From: Tepidimonas ignava
Lineage (GTDB): Bacteria; Pseudomonadota; Gammaproteobacteria; Burkholderiales; Burkholderiaceae_C
Length of the DNA: 64,000 bases
Reading direction: 5' to 3'
Assembly (NCBI RefSeq): GCF_004342625.1
Contig: NZ_SMAH01000002.1
Span: 1 to 64,000, forward strand
Under the pieces are notes generated by a model, which was not told where the DNA came from, ran no database searches, and saw only the letters and a list, made by a program, of their open reading frames with translations. Made by a program: the position numbers and the translations under genes. This document shows, piece after piece, positions 29,891-41,240 of the stretch (position 1 is the first letter of the stretch; every line of letters begins with the position of its first letter).

Positions 29891-29912
29891 TGTTATATTT
29901 GCTGCACTGCAA
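29891..29912 (+). promoter_or_regulatory. phaZ promoter and candidate PhaR site
   Basis: An extended -10, TGTTATATT (29891-29899), is directly overlapped by the inverted repeat TTGC-N6-GCAA (29899-29912), whose centre contains a TGC-rich TGCTGCACTGCA stretch. PhaR repressors of PHA genes bind TGC-rich palindromes at such positions; the identification is inference. Confidence 0.45.
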
Positions 29913-29933
29913 CATTGACACCAAGGGGCTGGC

Positions 29934-31337
29934 ATGCTGTACCACCTGTATGAGGCGCAGCGCGCGTTGATCGAACCGTTTTCCGACTTCGCGGCCGTGG
30001 CCGCGAAGATGTTCGCCACGCCCACCTCGCCACTGGCGCAGGCGCCGTTCGCGCAGCGCATCGCCGCCGCGTACGACCTGCTGCACCGCCTGGGCAAGGA
30101 CTACGAAAAACCCGAGTTCGGCATCCGCACCATCGAGATCGAAGGCGTGCAGGTCGCCGTGCACGAGCGCGTCGAGAGCGACAAGCCGTTTTGCCAATTG
30201 CGCCGCTTCAAGCGCTACGCCGACGACCACGCCACGCTGGCGCGGCTGAAAGACCAGCCCGTCGTGTTGATCGTGGCGCCGTTGTCAGGCCACTACGCGA
30301 CGCTGCTGCGCGACACGGTGCGCACGATGTTGCGTGACCACAAGGTGTACATCACCGACTGGAAAAACGCGCGCATGGTGCCGCTGGCCGACGGTGACTT
30401 TCACCTGGACGATTATGTCCACTACGTCACCGAGTTCATCCGCTACCTGCAGCGCAATTACGGCAACTGCCATGTGATGAGCGTGTGCCAGCCCACGGTG
30501 CCGGTGCTGGCTGCGGTGTCGCTGATGGCCAGCCGCGGCGAGCGCACGCCGCTGTCGATGACGATGATGGGCGGCCCGATCGACGCGCGCCGCTCGCCCA
30601 CCGCGGTCAACAACCTGGCCACCCAGCGCAGCCTGGCGTGGTTTGAAAACAACGTCATCTACCGGGTGCCGCCGGGCTTTCCGGGCGAAGGACGCCGCGT
30701 GTACCCGGGCTTTTTGCAGCACGCGGGGTTCATCGCGATGAACCCGGACCGGCACGTCAACAGCCACTACGACTACTTCCAGCACCTGATCCAAGGCGAC
30801 AACGAAAGCGCCGAGGCCCACCGCCAGTTCTACGACGAGTACAACGCGGTGCTGGACATGGACGCGAACTACTACCTGGAAACGATCCGCACCGTGTTTC
30901 AGGAGTTTCGCCTCGTGCACGGCACGTGGGACGTGCGCGCCCCCGACGGGCGCCTGGAACGGGTGCGCCCGCAGGACATCCGCAACACGGGGCTGCTGAC
31001 GGTGGAGGGCGAGCTGGACGACATTTCCGGCAGTGGCCAGACCCGCGCGGCGCACGACCTGTGCACCGGCATCGCCCCCCACGAGCGCGAGCACTTCGAG
31101 GTGCAGGGGGCCGGGCATTACGGCATTTTCAGCGGCCGACGCTGGCGCGAGAAAGTGTACCCGGTGGTGCGCGACTTCATCGCCCGCCACCAGCCGAGGG
31201 CCGCCGGCACCGAGACGGCCGACGTGGAATCGGAGGCGGCGCTGATGGCCGCGGCCATCCAGCGCGACAGCAGCGTCGAGCCGACACCCACCCCGGCCGC
31301 CAGCCGCCGGCGTCGCCGTGCGCAACCCGGGGCGTAA
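29934..31337 (+). CDS. phaZ: Intracellular polyhydroxybutyrate depolymerase
   Basis: A 467-residue intracellular PHB depolymerase of the Cupriavidus PhaZ1 type. It hydrolyses granule polymer, releasing crotonyl-CoA or 3-hydroxybutyrate units. It has an alpha/beta-hydrolase fold in which the nucleophile is Cys185 in SVCQPTVP instead of serine, as in the family. The C-terminus is an Ala/Arg-rich tail. AAGGGG precedes the ATG at about 6 bases. The rnfB-like gene starts 6 bases after its stop. The phaCAB genes lie about 10 kb away. Confidence 0.93.
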   Translation: MLYHLYEAQRALIEPFSDFAAVAAKMFATPTSPLAQAPFAQRIAAAYDLLHRLGKDYEKPEFGIRTIEIEGVQVAVHERVESDKPFCQLRRFKRYADDHATLARLKDQPVVLIVAPLSGHYATLLRDTVRTMLRDHKVYITDWKNARMVPLADGDFHLDDYVHYVTEFIRYLQRNYGNCHVMSVCQPTVPVLAAVSLMASRGERTPLSMTMMGGPIDARRSPTAVNNLATQRSLAWFENNVIYRVPPGFPGEGRRVYPGFLQHAGFIAMNPDRHVNSHYDYFQHLIQGDNESAEAHRQFYDEYNAVLDMDANYYLETIRTVFQEFRLVHGTWDVRAPDGRLERVRPQDIRNTGLLTVEGELDDISGSGQTRAAHDLCTGIAPHEREHFEVQGAGHYGIFSGRRWREKVYPVVRDFIARHQPRAAGTETADVESEAALMAAAIQRDSSVEPTPTPAASRRRRRAQPGA

Positions 31338-31343
31338 GGTACG

Positions 31344-32021
31344 TTGTCATCCACCGTGGACAAGGCCGAGCTTGCCGCGCGAATCGACGCGGCGCTGCCG
31401 CAGACCCAGTGCACGCGCTGCGGCTACCCGGACTGCCGCGCCTACGCCGAGGCCATCGCAACCCAGGGCGCGGCCATCAACCGCTGCCCACCCGGGGGGC
31501 AACAAGGTGTGCAGCGCCTGGCGGCACTGACCGGCCAGCCGGCGCTGCCGTTGGACCCGTCGTGCGGCAGCGAGGGGCCGATGGGCGTGGCCGTCATCGA
31601 CGAGGATTGGTGCATCGGTTGCACGTTGTGCCTGAAGGTCTGCCCGACCGACGCCATCGTCGGTGCGCACAAGCGGATGCACACGGTGATGGAACCCGAG
31701 TGCACCGGCTGCGAGTTGTGCATCCCTGTGTGCCCGGTGGACTGCATCCAAATGGTGGTGACCACGCCCGGGCGCACCGGCTGGGCCGCGTGGAGCGACG
31801 CGCAGGCCGAGCGCGCGCGCCAGCGTTACCACGCGCGCCGGGCGCGGCTGCAGCGGCAGGCCGACGAGCACCAAGCCCGCCAGTTGGCCAAGGCCGAGGC
31901 CAAATTGGCCGACCTGGCCGCGCATTCCAAGCACACCGACCCCGCGCTGCTGGAACGCAAGCGGGCGCTGGTGCAGGCGGCCATCGACAAGGCGCGCGCC
32001 GCGCGCCGTCAGGCCGGCTGA
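31344..32021 (+). CDS. rsxB: RnfB/RsxB-like ferredoxin without membrane anchor
   Basis: A 225-residue electron-transfer protein. An N-terminal 4Fe-4S domain (CTRCGYPDC...NRCPPGG) is followed by two ferredoxin motifs ([14 protein letters not shown] and [15 protein letters not shown], residues about 90-135) and a basic helical C-terminal tail. RnfB of the Rnf complex has a hydrophobic N-terminal anchor; this protein begins directly before the first cysteine motif and so should be soluble. No rnfA, C, D, G or E is in the window. The start is TTG at 31344 with AAGG 5 bases upstream; GTG 31356 is an alternative. Its end overlaps the convergent VOC gene by 13 bases. Confidence 0.88.
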   Translation: MSSTVDKAELAARIDAALPQTQCTRCGYPDCRAYAEAIATQGAAINRCPPGGQQGVQRLAALTGQPALPLDPSCGSEGPMGVAVIDEDWCIGCTLCLKVCPTDAIVGAHKRMHTVMEPECTGCELCIPVCPVDCIQMVVTTPGRTGWAAWSDAQAERARQRYHARRARLQRQADEHQARQLAKAEAKLADLAAHSKHTDPALLERKRALVQAAIDKARAARRQAG

Positions 32022-32494
32022 GCGGCCAGCGCCTCGAACGCGCGCACCACCTCCGGCGGCGCCTGCACGAGCTCGATCAACACGCCTTCGCCACCCTGCG
32101 GAAACGCTTCGTTGCCTTTGGGGTGGATGAAGCAGATGTCAAAACCTGCCGCACCTTGGCGGATCCCGCCAGGGGCGAAGCGCACGCCCTGCGCCTTGAG
32201 CCACTCGACCGCCTTGGGCAAATCGTCCACCCACAGCCCCACATGGTTCAGCGGTGTGGCGTGGACGGCAGGCTTGCGGTCCGGGTCCAACGGCTGCATC
32301 AGGTCCACCTCCACCCGAAGCGGGCCGTGGCCAACGGCGCAAATGTCCTCATCGACGTTTTCGCGCTCGCTGACGAAGGTGCCCGTGACCTGCAGGCCCA
32401 ACAGGTCCACCCAGAGCCGCCGCAGCCGCGCCTTGTCCGGCCCACCGATGGCGATTTGCTGGATGCCCAGCACCCGAAACGGACGCGCGCTCAT
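32009..32494 (-). CDS. VOC-family protein, candidate methylmalonyl-CoA epimerase
   Basis: A 161-residue vicinal-oxygen-chelate (glyoxalase/epimerase) protein. Two beta-alpha-beta-beta-beta modules are visible: [19 protein letters not shown] and [18 protein letters not shown]. Metal-ligand positions His (LNHVGL) and Glu (VLIELV) are kept, but the first-module His is replaced by Gln (QQIAI). It is the last gene of the mutase/carboxylase operon and its ATG overlaps the pccA stop (ATGA), which suggests it supplies the missing (2S)/(2R)-methylmalonyl-CoA epimerase. A lactoylglutathione-lyase-like or unknown function remains possible. Confidence 0.8.
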   Translation of the reverse strand: MSARPFRVLGIQQIAIGGPDKARLRRLWVDLLGLQVTGTFVSERENVDEDICAVGHGPLRVEVDLMQPLDPDRKPAVHATPLNHVGLWVDDLPKAVEWLKAQGVRFAPGGIRQGAAGFDICFIHPKGNEAFPQGGEGVLIELVQAPPEVVRAFEALAAQPA

Positions 32495-34557
32495 CGCTCG
32501 AACTCCACGATCGGCTGATCGACCACCAGGCTGTCGCCCTTGGCGGCCAGCACCTTGGCCACCACGCCGTCGGCCGGCGCGAACAGAATGTTTTCCATCT
32601 TCATCGCCTCGATCACCGCCACGCGTTCGCCGGCCTGCACGCGCTGCCCCGGCTGCACCGTCACGTCCACCAGCAGCCCGGGCATGGGCGACAGCACGTA
32701 GCGGCTCATGTCGGGCGGCGCCTTGTGCGGCATCAGGCGGTGCAACGCCGCCACGCGCGGCGACACCACCAGGCACGTCAGGCGCGTGCCGTTGTGCTGC
32801 ACCACCAACGCCAGCGGTTGCGTCGCCGAGCCGCGCTCGACCTGCGCGGTGAACGGCCGACCATTGCATTCGCCGCGGATCACGATGTCGTTGAGGCGCG
32901 ACGTGGACGTGATCTTGTAGCGTGGCGCGTCGTCGCCCTGCCCCACACGCACACTGGCGTAGCCCGTTTCACCCACATACTCGTCCACATGGACCGGTGT
33001 GTAACGATGCTGTCCGCCGACGGCGTCCAGCGTGATGACGACGTAATCCTTGCTGATCTTGGCGCCGTAGCCCGGCATTTGGCCGCTGATGCTGGCGGCA
33101 AACTCGCGGCTCTTGCGGCGCACGAACGCGGCCAGCGCGACCAGGAAGTCGGGGTCGTCGTGGGTGATGTCCTCGGGGCGGAACCCCTGCGCGTAGTGTT
33201 GCGCGATAAAACCGGTGTTGAAGCGCCCGGCCACGAAGTCCGGGTGCGCCATCAACGCGGCCTGGAACGGGATGTTGCTGCTGATGCCGCGGATGACAAA
33301 GCCGTTGAGCGCCTCGCGCATCTTGGCGATGGCGTCGAGCCGGTCTTTGCCGTGCACGATGAGCTTGGCGATCATCGAGTCGTAATACATCGGGATCTCG
33401 CCGCCTTCGAACACCCCGGTGTCGACACGCACGCCGTAGCGGTGCGCGGTGTCGGCGGCCCACATCGTGACCGCAGGCGGCCTGAAGTGCACCAACCGCC
33501 CCGTCGAGGGCAAAAAGTTGCGCATCGGGTCCTCGGCGTTGATGCGGCACTCGATGGCCCAGCCCTCGCGCCGGATGTCGGCCTGGGCGAAGGGCAGCTT
33601 TTCGCCAGCGGCCACGCGGATCATCAGCTCCACCAGGTCCAGCCCAGTGATGCACTCGGTCACCGGATGTTCGACCTGCAGCCGCGTGTTCATTTCGAGG
33701 AAGTAAAAGCTCTGGTCCTTGCCGACCACGAACTCCACCGTGCCCGCGCTTTGGTAGCCCACCGCCTTGGCCAGCGCCACGGCCTGCGCGCCCATGGCGG
33801 CGCGGGTTGCTTCGCTGATGAAGGGTGACGGGGCTTCTTCGATGACCTTTTGGTGACGGCGCTGGATCGAGCACTCGCGCTCCCACAGGTACACGACGTT
33901 GCCGTACGCGTCGCCCAGCACCTGAATCTCGATGTGGCGCGGCTCTTCGACAAACTTTTCGATGAAGACGCGGTCGTCGCCGAAGCTGGCGCGTGCCTCG
34001 TTGCGGCACGAGGTGAAGCCCTCCAGCGCTTCCTTGTCGTTGTAGGCCACCCGCAGCCCCTTGCCGCCGCCGCCCGCGCTGGCCTTGATCATCACCGGGT
34101 AGCCAATCTCGCGCGCGATCTGCACCGCCTGCTCGGGCGTGTCGATGGGGTCGTTGTAACCTGGGATGGTGTTGACCCCGGCTTCCTTGGCCAGCTTTTT
34201 GGACGCGATCTTGTCGCCCATCGCGGCGATCGCCTGATGCTTGGGGCCGATGAAAACCAGGCCCTCTTCCTCCACGCGGCGGGCGAAGTCTTCGTTCTCG
34301 CTCAGAAAACCGTAACCCGGGTGGATGGCCTGCGCCCCGGTGGACTTGGCCGCGGCGATGATCTTGTCGGCCACCAGGTAGCTTTCGCGGCTGGGCGCCG
34401 GGCCGAGGCACACGGCCTCGTCGGCCAGGCGCACGTGGCGAGCCTCACGGTCGGCTTCGGAGTACACCGCCACGGTGGCGATGCCCATCTTTTTGGCGGT
34501 GGCGATGACGCGGCAGGCGATTTCGCCGCGGTTGGCAATCAGGATTTTTTTAAACAT
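32491..34557 (-). CDS. pccA: Propionyl-CoA (acetyl-CoA type) carboxylase, biotin carboxylase/BCCP subunit
   Basis: A 688-residue alpha subunit of an acyl-CoA carboxylase. It starts [17 protein letters not shown] and contains the ATP-grasp biotin carboxylase domain ([25 protein letters not shown]), a BT-type linker, and a C-terminal biotin carrier with the biotinyl lysine Lys653 in EAMKMEN. With pccB it carboxylates propionyl-CoA to (S)-methylmalonyl-CoA; the mutase in the same operon supports propionyl-CoA rather than acetyl- or methylcrotonyl-CoA as substrate. It is 23 bases downstream of pccB. Confidence 0.93.
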   Translation of the reverse strand: MFKKILIANRGEIACRVIATAKKMGIATVAVYSEADREARHVRLADEAVCLGPAPSRESYLVADKIIAAAKSTGAQAIHPGYGFLSENEDFARRVEEEGLVFIGPKHQAIAAMGDKIASKKLAKEAGVNTIPGYNDPIDTPEQAVQIAREIGYPVMIKASAGGGGKGLRVAYNDKEALEGFTSCRNEARASFGDDRVFIEKFVEEPRHIEIQVLGDAYGNVVYLWERECSIQRRHQKVIEEAPSPFISEATRAAMGAQAVALAKAVGYQSAGTVEFVVGKDQSFYFLEMNTRLQVEHPVTECITGLDLVELMIRVAAGEKLPFAQADIRREGWAIECRINAEDPMRNFLPSTGRLVHFRPPAVTMWAADTAHRYGVRVDTGVFEGGEIPMYYDSMIAKLIVHGKDRLDAIAKMREALNGFVIRGISSNIPFQAALMAHPDFVAGRFNTGFIAQHYAQGFRPEDITHDDPDFLVALAAFVRRKSREFAASISGQMPGYGAKISKDYVVITLDAVGGQHRYTPVHVDEYVGETGYASVRVGQGDDAPRYKITSTSRLNDIVIRGECNGRPFTAQVERGSATQPLALVVQHNGTRLTCLVVSPRVAALHRLMPHKAPPDMSRYVLSPMPGLLVDVTVQPGQRVQAGERVAVIEAMKMENILFAPADGVVAKVLAAKGDSLVVDQPIVEFER

Positions 34558-34580
34558 AGGCGTTCTCCATCGACGCGCCA

Positions 34581-36113
<1,533 letters not shown>

Positions 36114-36179
36114 GGTGGTCACTCCTAGGGCCAATGGGTGGTTGGTGTCGATGGGGTCGAGGCGGCCTGTCGCACGGAC

Positions 36180-37238
36180 TCAACACCGCTGCGCGGGTGC
36201 GTCGGGGGTGGCATGCGCGGCGCCGTTGGCGGCGGACAAAAAGGCGCGCAACAACTCGCGCGCGGCCACCGACGGCACCGTGCGGCCGGCCAGCACCGCC
36301 TCGGTCAACGGGGCCAGGCGCTCGCGCACGCCGGGGTGGCCGGCAAACGCTTCGCGCAGGCCCGCATCGATGCGCTCCCACATCCAGGCTTGCGCTTGGC
36401 GCTGCCGCCGCGACTGCATGCGGCCGGTTTGGCGCTGCCGCTCCACAAACGTCTGCACCGCGCCCCAAAACGCTTCGATGCCCTGCCCCTGCAAGGCGCT
36501 GAGCTGCATCACCCGCGGCAGCCCGTCGTCGTGGTCGGTATCGGCCGCACGCCCGTGCAGCCCCAGCAGCCGCAGCGCGCTGGTGATGGTGGCTTGCGCC
36601 CGGGTGGCGGCGTCGGGGTCGAGGTCGGCTTTGTTGATGACGATGAGGTCGGCCACCTCCATGATGCCTTTTTTGATCGCCTGCAGGTCGTCACCCGCGT
36701 TGGGCAGTTGCAACACGCACAACAGGTCGGTCATGCCGGCCACGGCCGTTTCGCTTTGCCCCACCCCCACCGTCTCGACGATCACGATGTCGTAGCCCGC
36801 GGCCTCGCACACCAGCATCGCCTCGCGGGTCTTGGCGGCCACACCGCCCAACGTGCCGCCGCTGGGACTGGGTCGGATGAAGGCGCGCTCGTGCACGGAC
36901 AGCTTTTCCATGCGGGTTTTGTCGCCCAAAATCGAGCCGCCCGACACGCTGCTGCTGGGGTCGACGGCCAGCACCGCCACCCGGTGGCCGCGCGCCACCA
37001 GCCACAGCCCCAGGGCCTCGATGAACGTGCTCTTGCCCACCCCGGGCACGCCGCTGATGCCCAAGCGCAGCGCCTTGCCCGTGTGCGGCAGCAGCGCCTC
37101 GAGCAGCGCGTCGGCCTGCTGGCGATGGTCGGCGCGGGTGGACTCCAGCAGCGTGATCGCCTTGGCCATCGCGCGGCGCTGCTGCATCGGGGCGCCGTGC
37201 CGCAGGGCTTGCAGCAGGCTTTCGGTGGCCGGGCTCAT
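36180..37238 (-). CDS. meaB: Methylmalonyl-CoA mutase-associated GTPase MeaB
   Basis: A 352-residue G3E P-loop GTPase (MeaB/ArgK) that protects and loads the B12-dependent mutase. Walker A is [10 protein letters not shown], the switch regions include [18 protein letters not shown] and [10 protein letters not shown], and NKADLD is the base-recognition motif. ATG 37238 overlaps the mutase stop as ATGA, so the two are co-translated, in keeping with their physical complex. Confidence 0.95.
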   Translation of the reverse strand: MSPATESLLQALRHGAPMQQRRAMAKAITLLESTRADHRQQADALLEALLPHTGKALRLGISGVPGVGKSTFIEALGLWLVARGHRVAVLAVDPSSSVSGGSILGDKTRMEKLSVHERAFIRPSPSGGTLGGVAAKTREAMLVCEAAGYDIVIVETVGVGQSETAVAGMTDLLCVLQLPNAGDDLQAIKKGIMEVADLIVINKADLDPDAATRAQATITSALRLLGLHGRAADTDHDDGLPRVMQLSALQGQGIEAFWGAVQTFVERQRQTGRMQSRRQRQAQAWMWERIDAGLREAFAGHPGVRERLAPLTEAVLAGRTVPSVAARELLRAFLSAANGAAHATPDAPAQRC

Positions 37239-39409
37239 GACCGCTGGGCGCCGCGCTCGATCAGGGTCTGGCGGATTTTTTCCAGCACGTCCTTGGCGCT
37301 GGCCGGGATGGGTGTACCGGGGCCATAAATGCCCTTGACGCCCGCGTCGTAGAGGAATTCGTAATCCTGGCGCGGGATGACGCCGCCGACGAAGACGACG
37401 ATGTCGTCCGCCCCCTGCTTGCGCAGCTCCTCGATGATGGCCGGCACCAGCGTCTTGTGCCCGGCGGCCAGCGTGCTGATACCCACCGCGTGCACGTCGT
37501 TTTCGATCGCCTGGCGGGCGCACTCCTCCGGTGTCTGGAACAGCGGACCGATGTCCACGTCGAAGCCAAGATCCGCGTACGCTGTGGCCACGACCTTGGC
37601 GCCGCGGTCGTGCCCGTCCTGGCCCAGCTTGGCGATCATCACGCGAGGACGCCGGCCAAACTCGGCGGCAAAGGCGTCGATTTCGGCCTTGAGCTTGTCC
37701 CAGCCCTCGGCACTGTCGTAAGCGGCAGCGTACACCCCGGTCACCTTTTGCGTATCGGCGCGGTGGCGCCCAAACACTTTTTCCAGCGCGTCCGAGACTT
37801 CGCCCACCGTCGCGCGGGCGCGCATGGCCTCGATCGACAGGGCCAGCAGGTTACCCTGGCCCGTGCGCGCGCACTCGGTCAGCGCGTCCAGCGCATGCTG
37901 CACCGCCGCGGCGTCGCGCGTGGCGCGGATGCGTTGCAGCCGCGCGATTTGCGCCTGACGCACCTTGAGGTTGTCCACCTCGAGAATCTCGACCGGGTCC
38001 TCTTTGTCGAGCCGGTACTTGTTGACGCCGACGATGACGTCCTTGCCGCTGTCGATGCGGGCCTGCTTTTCGGCCGCGCTGGCTTCGATCTTGAGCTTGG
38101 CCCAGCCACTTTGCACGGCGCGCGTCATGCCCCCCATGGCGTCGATCTCCTCGATCAACGCCCAGGCCTTGTCGGCCATTTGCTGGGTCAGCGTCTCCAT
38201 CATGTAGCTGCCGCCCCAGGGGTCGATGACGTTGGTGATGTGCGTCTCTTCTTGCAGGATCAGTTGGGTGTTGCGCGCGATGCGGGCCGAAAACTCGGTC
38301 GGCAGCGCGATGGCCTCGTCAAAGCTGTTGGTGTGCAGCGACTGCGTGCCACCAAACACGGCCGCCATCGCTTCGATGGTGGTGCGCACGATGTTGTTGT
38401 AGGGGTCTTGCTCGGTCAGGCTCCAGCCCGAGGTCTGACAGTGCGTGCGCAGCATCAGGCTCTTGGGGTTCTTGGCGCCAAAGCCCTTCATGATGCGGCA
38501 CCACAGCAGGCGCGCCGCCCGCATCTTGGCGATCTCGAGGTAAAAGTTCATCCCGATCGCCCAGAAAAAGCTCAGCCGCCCGGCAAACTCGTCCACATCC
38601 AGGCCCTTGGCCAGCGCGGTCTTGACGTACTCCTTGCCGTCGGCCAGCGTGAAGGCCAGCTCCAACGCCTGGTTGGCGCCAGCTTCCTGCATGTGGTAGC
38701 CCGAGATCGAGATCGAATTGAACTTGGGCATGTGCCGCGCCGTGTACTCGATGATGTCGCCGATGATGCGCATCGAGGGCTCGGGTGGGTAGATGTAGGT
38801 GTTGCGGACCATGAACTCCTTGAGGATGTCGTTTTGGATCGTCCCCGAGAGTTGGTCCTGGCGCACGCCCTGCTCCTCGGCCGCCACCACGTAGCCGGCC
38901 AGCACGGGCAGCACCGCGCCGTTCATCGTCATCGACACCGACACCTTGTCCAGCGGGATGCCTTCGAACAGGATCTTCATGTCCTCCACGCTGTCGATGG
39001 CCACGCCGGCCTTGCCGACGTCACCCACCACGCGCGGGTTGTCGCTGTCGTAGCCGCGGTGGGTGGCCAGGTCGAACGCCACGCTGACGCCTTGCGCGCC
39101 CGCAGCCAAGGCCTTGCGGTAAAAGGCGTTGGATTCTTCGGCGGTGGAAAACCCGGCGTACTGGCGGATCGTCCAGGGCTTGACGGCGTACATCGTGGCT
39201 TGCGGGCCGCGGATGAACGGCTCGAACCCCGGCAGCGTGTCGGTGTACGGCAGGTCGCGCACATCGGCCGCGGTGTACAGCGGCTTGACCGTGATGCCCT
39301 CGGGCGTGACCCAGTTCAGGCTTTCCAGCGGCGCGCCCTTGAGCGACTTGCGCGCGGCGGCCTCCCATTCGGCCAGGGTGACGGGGGGAAATTCAGGCGT
39401 GGTGGACAT
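37235..39409 (-). CDS. scpA: Methylmalonyl-CoA mutase (adenosylcobalamin-dependent)
   Basis: A 724-residue single-chain mutase converting (R)-methylmalonyl-CoA to succinyl-CoA. The TIM-barrel substrate domain ([20 protein letters not shown]) is followed by a B12-binding domain with the base-off motif [11 protein letters not shown] (His ligand) near residue 605. One polypeptide carries both parts, as in ScpA/MutB. It is the first gene of an operon ending with the VOC protein and is divergent from the GntR gene. Confidence 0.95.
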   Translation of the reverse strand: MSTTPEFPPVTLAEWEAAARKSLKGAPLESLNWVTPEGITVKPLYTAADVRDLPYTDTLPGFEPFIRGPQATMYAVKPWTIRQYAGFSTAEESNAFYRKALAAGAQGVSVAFDLATHRGYDSDNPRVVGDVGKAGVAIDSVEDMKILFEGIPLDKVSVSMTMNGAVLPVLAGYVVAAEEQGVRQDQLSGTIQNDILKEFMVRNTYIYPPEPSMRIIGDIIEYTARHMPKFNSISISGYHMQEAGANQALELAFTLADGKEYVKTALAKGLDVDEFAGRLSFFWAIGMNFYLEIAKMRAARLLWCRIMKGFGAKNPKSLMLRTHCQTSGWSLTEQDPYNNIVRTTIEAMAAVFGGTQSLHTNSFDEAIALPTEFSARIARNTQLILQEETHITNVIDPWGGSYMMETLTQQMADKAWALIEEIDAMGGMTRAVQSGWAKLKIEASAAEKQARIDSGKDVIVGVNKYRLDKEDPVEILEVDNLKVRQAQIARLQRIRATRDAAAVQHALDALTECARTGQGNLLALSIEAMRARATVGEVSDALEKVFGRHRADTQKVTGVYAAAYDSAEGWDKLKAEIDAFAAEFGRRPRVMIAKLGQDGHDRGAKVVATAYADLGFDVDIGPLFQTPEECARQAIENDVHAVGISTLAAGHKTLVPAIIEELRKQGADDIVVFVGGVIPRQDYEFLYDAGVKGIYGPGTPIPASAKDVLEKIRQTLIERGAQRS

Positions 39410-39466
39410 GGGTTTCTCGACGGGGTGACGTGCGGGTAGGGGGCAAGTTTACCGCATTCATAATTA

Positions 39467-39495
39467 TTGATGACGCATGCACGCGCCTGTATCAT
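39467..39495 (+). promoter_or_regulatory. Sigma70 promoter of the GntR-family gene
   Basis: TTGATG (39467-39472) and TATCAT (39490-39495) are 17 bases apart. The -10 ends 7 bases before the ATG at 39503, so transcription should start at or next to the A of the start codon. Confidence 0.65.
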
Positions 39496-39502
39496 ACGCG
39501 CC

Positions 39503-40150
39503 ATGACCGCCGTGCCCCTGCTTTCCCGCGCGTTGTACGAAGAAGTGGCCGACTGGCTGCGCCAGCGCATCTTCAGCCGTGAACTGCCCCCGGGGACGTG
39601 GATCGACGAGATGAAGATCGCGCAGGAGCTGGGCATCAGCCGCACGCCGCTGCGCGAGGCGATCAAGGTGCTGGCCGCGGAGGGCCTGGTGACGATGAAG
39701 GTGCGCCGCGGCGCCTACGTCACCGAGGTTTCGCAGCAGGACTTGCGCGAGGTGTACGAGCTGCTGGCGCTGCTGGAAGCCGACGCGGCCGAAGCGGCGT
39801 GCTGGCGCGCCACCGACGAGGAGTTGGCCGAGCTGCGCCGCATGCACGAGCAGCTCGAAGCCGCCGCGGACCCCGCCACCGGTTCACGCGAGCGGTTTTT
39901 CGAGCTCAACGAGGCGTTTCATCTGCGCGTGCTCGACCTGGGCCACAACCGCTGGCGCAAACAACTGGTGCAGGATCTGCGCAAGGTCATGAAGCTCAAC
40001 CGCCACGGGTCGCTGTTCAAGCAAGGACGCGTGGCCGAATCGTTGGCCGAGCACCGCGCCATCCTGGACGCGCTGTGCGCACGCGACCCCAAGGCCGCCG
40101 CCGAGGCGGTGCGCCGCCACTTTGCCAACGGCCTGCAGGCCGCGGTGTGA
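39503..40150 (+). CDS. GntR-family (FadR/FCD) transcriptional regulator
   Basis: A 215-residue regulator: an N-terminal winged helix (ELGISRTPLREAIKVLAAEGLVTMK, residues about 37-65) and an all-helical FCD ligand domain (ERFFELNEAFHLRVLDLGHN and C-terminal EHRAILDAL). It is divergent from the mutase operon with 93 bases between, so it probably controls propionyl/methylmalonyl-CoA metabolism (inference); the ligand may be an acyl-CoA or organic acid. The message appears leaderless. Its TGA stop abuts the dusA stop on the other strand with no base between. Confidence 0.9.
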   Translation: MTAVPLLSRALYEEVADWLRQRIFSRELPPGTWIDEMKIAQELGISRTPLREAIKVLAAEGLVTMKVRRGAYVTEVSQQDLREVYELLALLEADAAEAACWRATDEELAELRRMHEQLEAAADPATGSRERFFELNEAFHLRVLDLGHNRWRKQLVQDLRKVMKLNRHGSLFKQGRVAESLAEHRAILDALCARDPKAAAEAVRRHFANGLQAAV

Positions 40151-41206
40151 TCACACAAGCGGCCGCTCGGGCGTGCGGGCGGCGGCTTGCAGGGCCTCGC
40201 GCGCCAGCGCGGCCACCTCGTGCACCGGGCGGCGTTTGAGCCGGTGGTCGCTCCAGACCTGACGCCAGCGCCGCGCGCCTGGCTGGCCGTGGCGCAAGCC
40301 CAGCATGTGGCGCGCGATGGCGTACCACCCCCCGGGCAGCGTTGGCCCGACCTGGGCCATGTAGTCCACCATCGCCGCCTCGACCGCATCGCGGTCCGCG
40401 GCCGGGCCGTGGTCACCGAAGTACGTGGCGTCCCAAGTGGCCAACCACCAGGGGTTGTGGTACGCCTCGCGTCCGATCATCACGCCGTCCACGTGGCGCA
40501 GCTGCTCGGCCACCTGGGCATCGGTGGTGATGCCGCCGTTGACGACGATGACCAGGTGGGGAAAGTCGCGCTTGAGCCGGTGCACCACCTCGTAGCGCAA
40601 GGGCGGCACGGTGCGGTTTTCGGCGGGGCTGAGTCCGTCCAGCCAGGCGTTGCGCGCGTGCACGATGAAGACGTCGCAGCCCGCTTCGGCCACCGTGCCG
40701 ACAAAATCGCGCACAAAACCGTAGTCCTCGACCCGGTCGATCCCGATGCGGTGCTTGACGGTGACCGGCACGCGCACGGCGTCGCGCATGGCCCGCACGC
40801 TGTCGGCCACGAGGCGCGGGTGCTCCATCAGGCAGGCGCCGAACGCCCCCCGCTGCACGCGGGGGCTGGGGCAGCCGCAGTTGAGGTTGATCTCGTCGTA
40901 GCCCCAGGCCTCGCCCATACGGGCACACACGGCCAGCTCACGCGGGTCGTTGCCACCCAACTGCAACGCCACCGGGTGCTCGAGCGGATCAAACGCCAAA
41001 TGGCGCGCGATGTCGCCGTGCAGCAACGCGCCCGTGGTCACCATTTCGGTGTACAGGCGCGCGCGGCGCGTCAGTAGGCGGTGCAGCCAACGGCAGTGGC
41101 GGTCCGTCCACTCCATCATCGGGGCCACGCTCAGCCGCCACGCGGCGGCCCGGGCATGGTCACCCGCGGGCAAGGGAGGCTCGGGGCTCGGGGTGGTGTC
41201 GTTCAT
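40151..41206 (-). CDS. dusA: tRNA-dihydrouridine(20/20a) synthase
   Basis: A 351-residue FMN enzyme reducing uridine 20/20a in the tRNA D-loop. SVAPMMEWTDRHCRW is the typical DusA start of the barrel, the catalytic cysteine is in INLNCGCPSPRVQ, and VNGGITT and GREAYHNPWWL follow. ATG 41206 is preceded by GACAAT ending 8 bases upstream, a possible -10 (with CTGACG 18 bases further up), so it may have its own leaderless transcript besides read-through from phaB, 34 bases upstream. Confidence 0.93.
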   Translation of the reverse strand: MNDTTPSPEPPLPAGDHARAAAWRLSVAPMMEWTDRHCRWLHRLLTRRARLYTEMVTTGALLHGDIARHLAFDPLEHPVALQLGGNDPRELAVCARMGEAWGYDEINLNCGCPSPRVQRGAFGACLMEHPRLVADSVRAMRDAVRVPVTVKHRIGIDRVEDYGFVRDFVGTVAEAGCDVFIVHARNAWLDGLSPAENRTVPPLRYEVVHRLKRDFPHLVIVVNGGITTDAQVAEQLRHVDGVMIGREAYHNPWWLATWDATYFGDHGPAADRDAVEAAMVDYMAQVGPTLPGGWYAIARHMLGLRHGQPGARRWRQVWSDHRLKRRPVHEVAALAREALQAAARTPERPLV

Positions 41207-41240
41207 CACCCCGTATTGTCCACCCGTTGGGCACGCGGCG

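Noticed and set aside
40145-40156. GTGTGATCACAC as a CRP-like site
   Set aside because: CRP half-sites need a 6-base spacer; here there is none, and the palindrome is made by the two abutting stop codons of convergent genes, not a promoter region.
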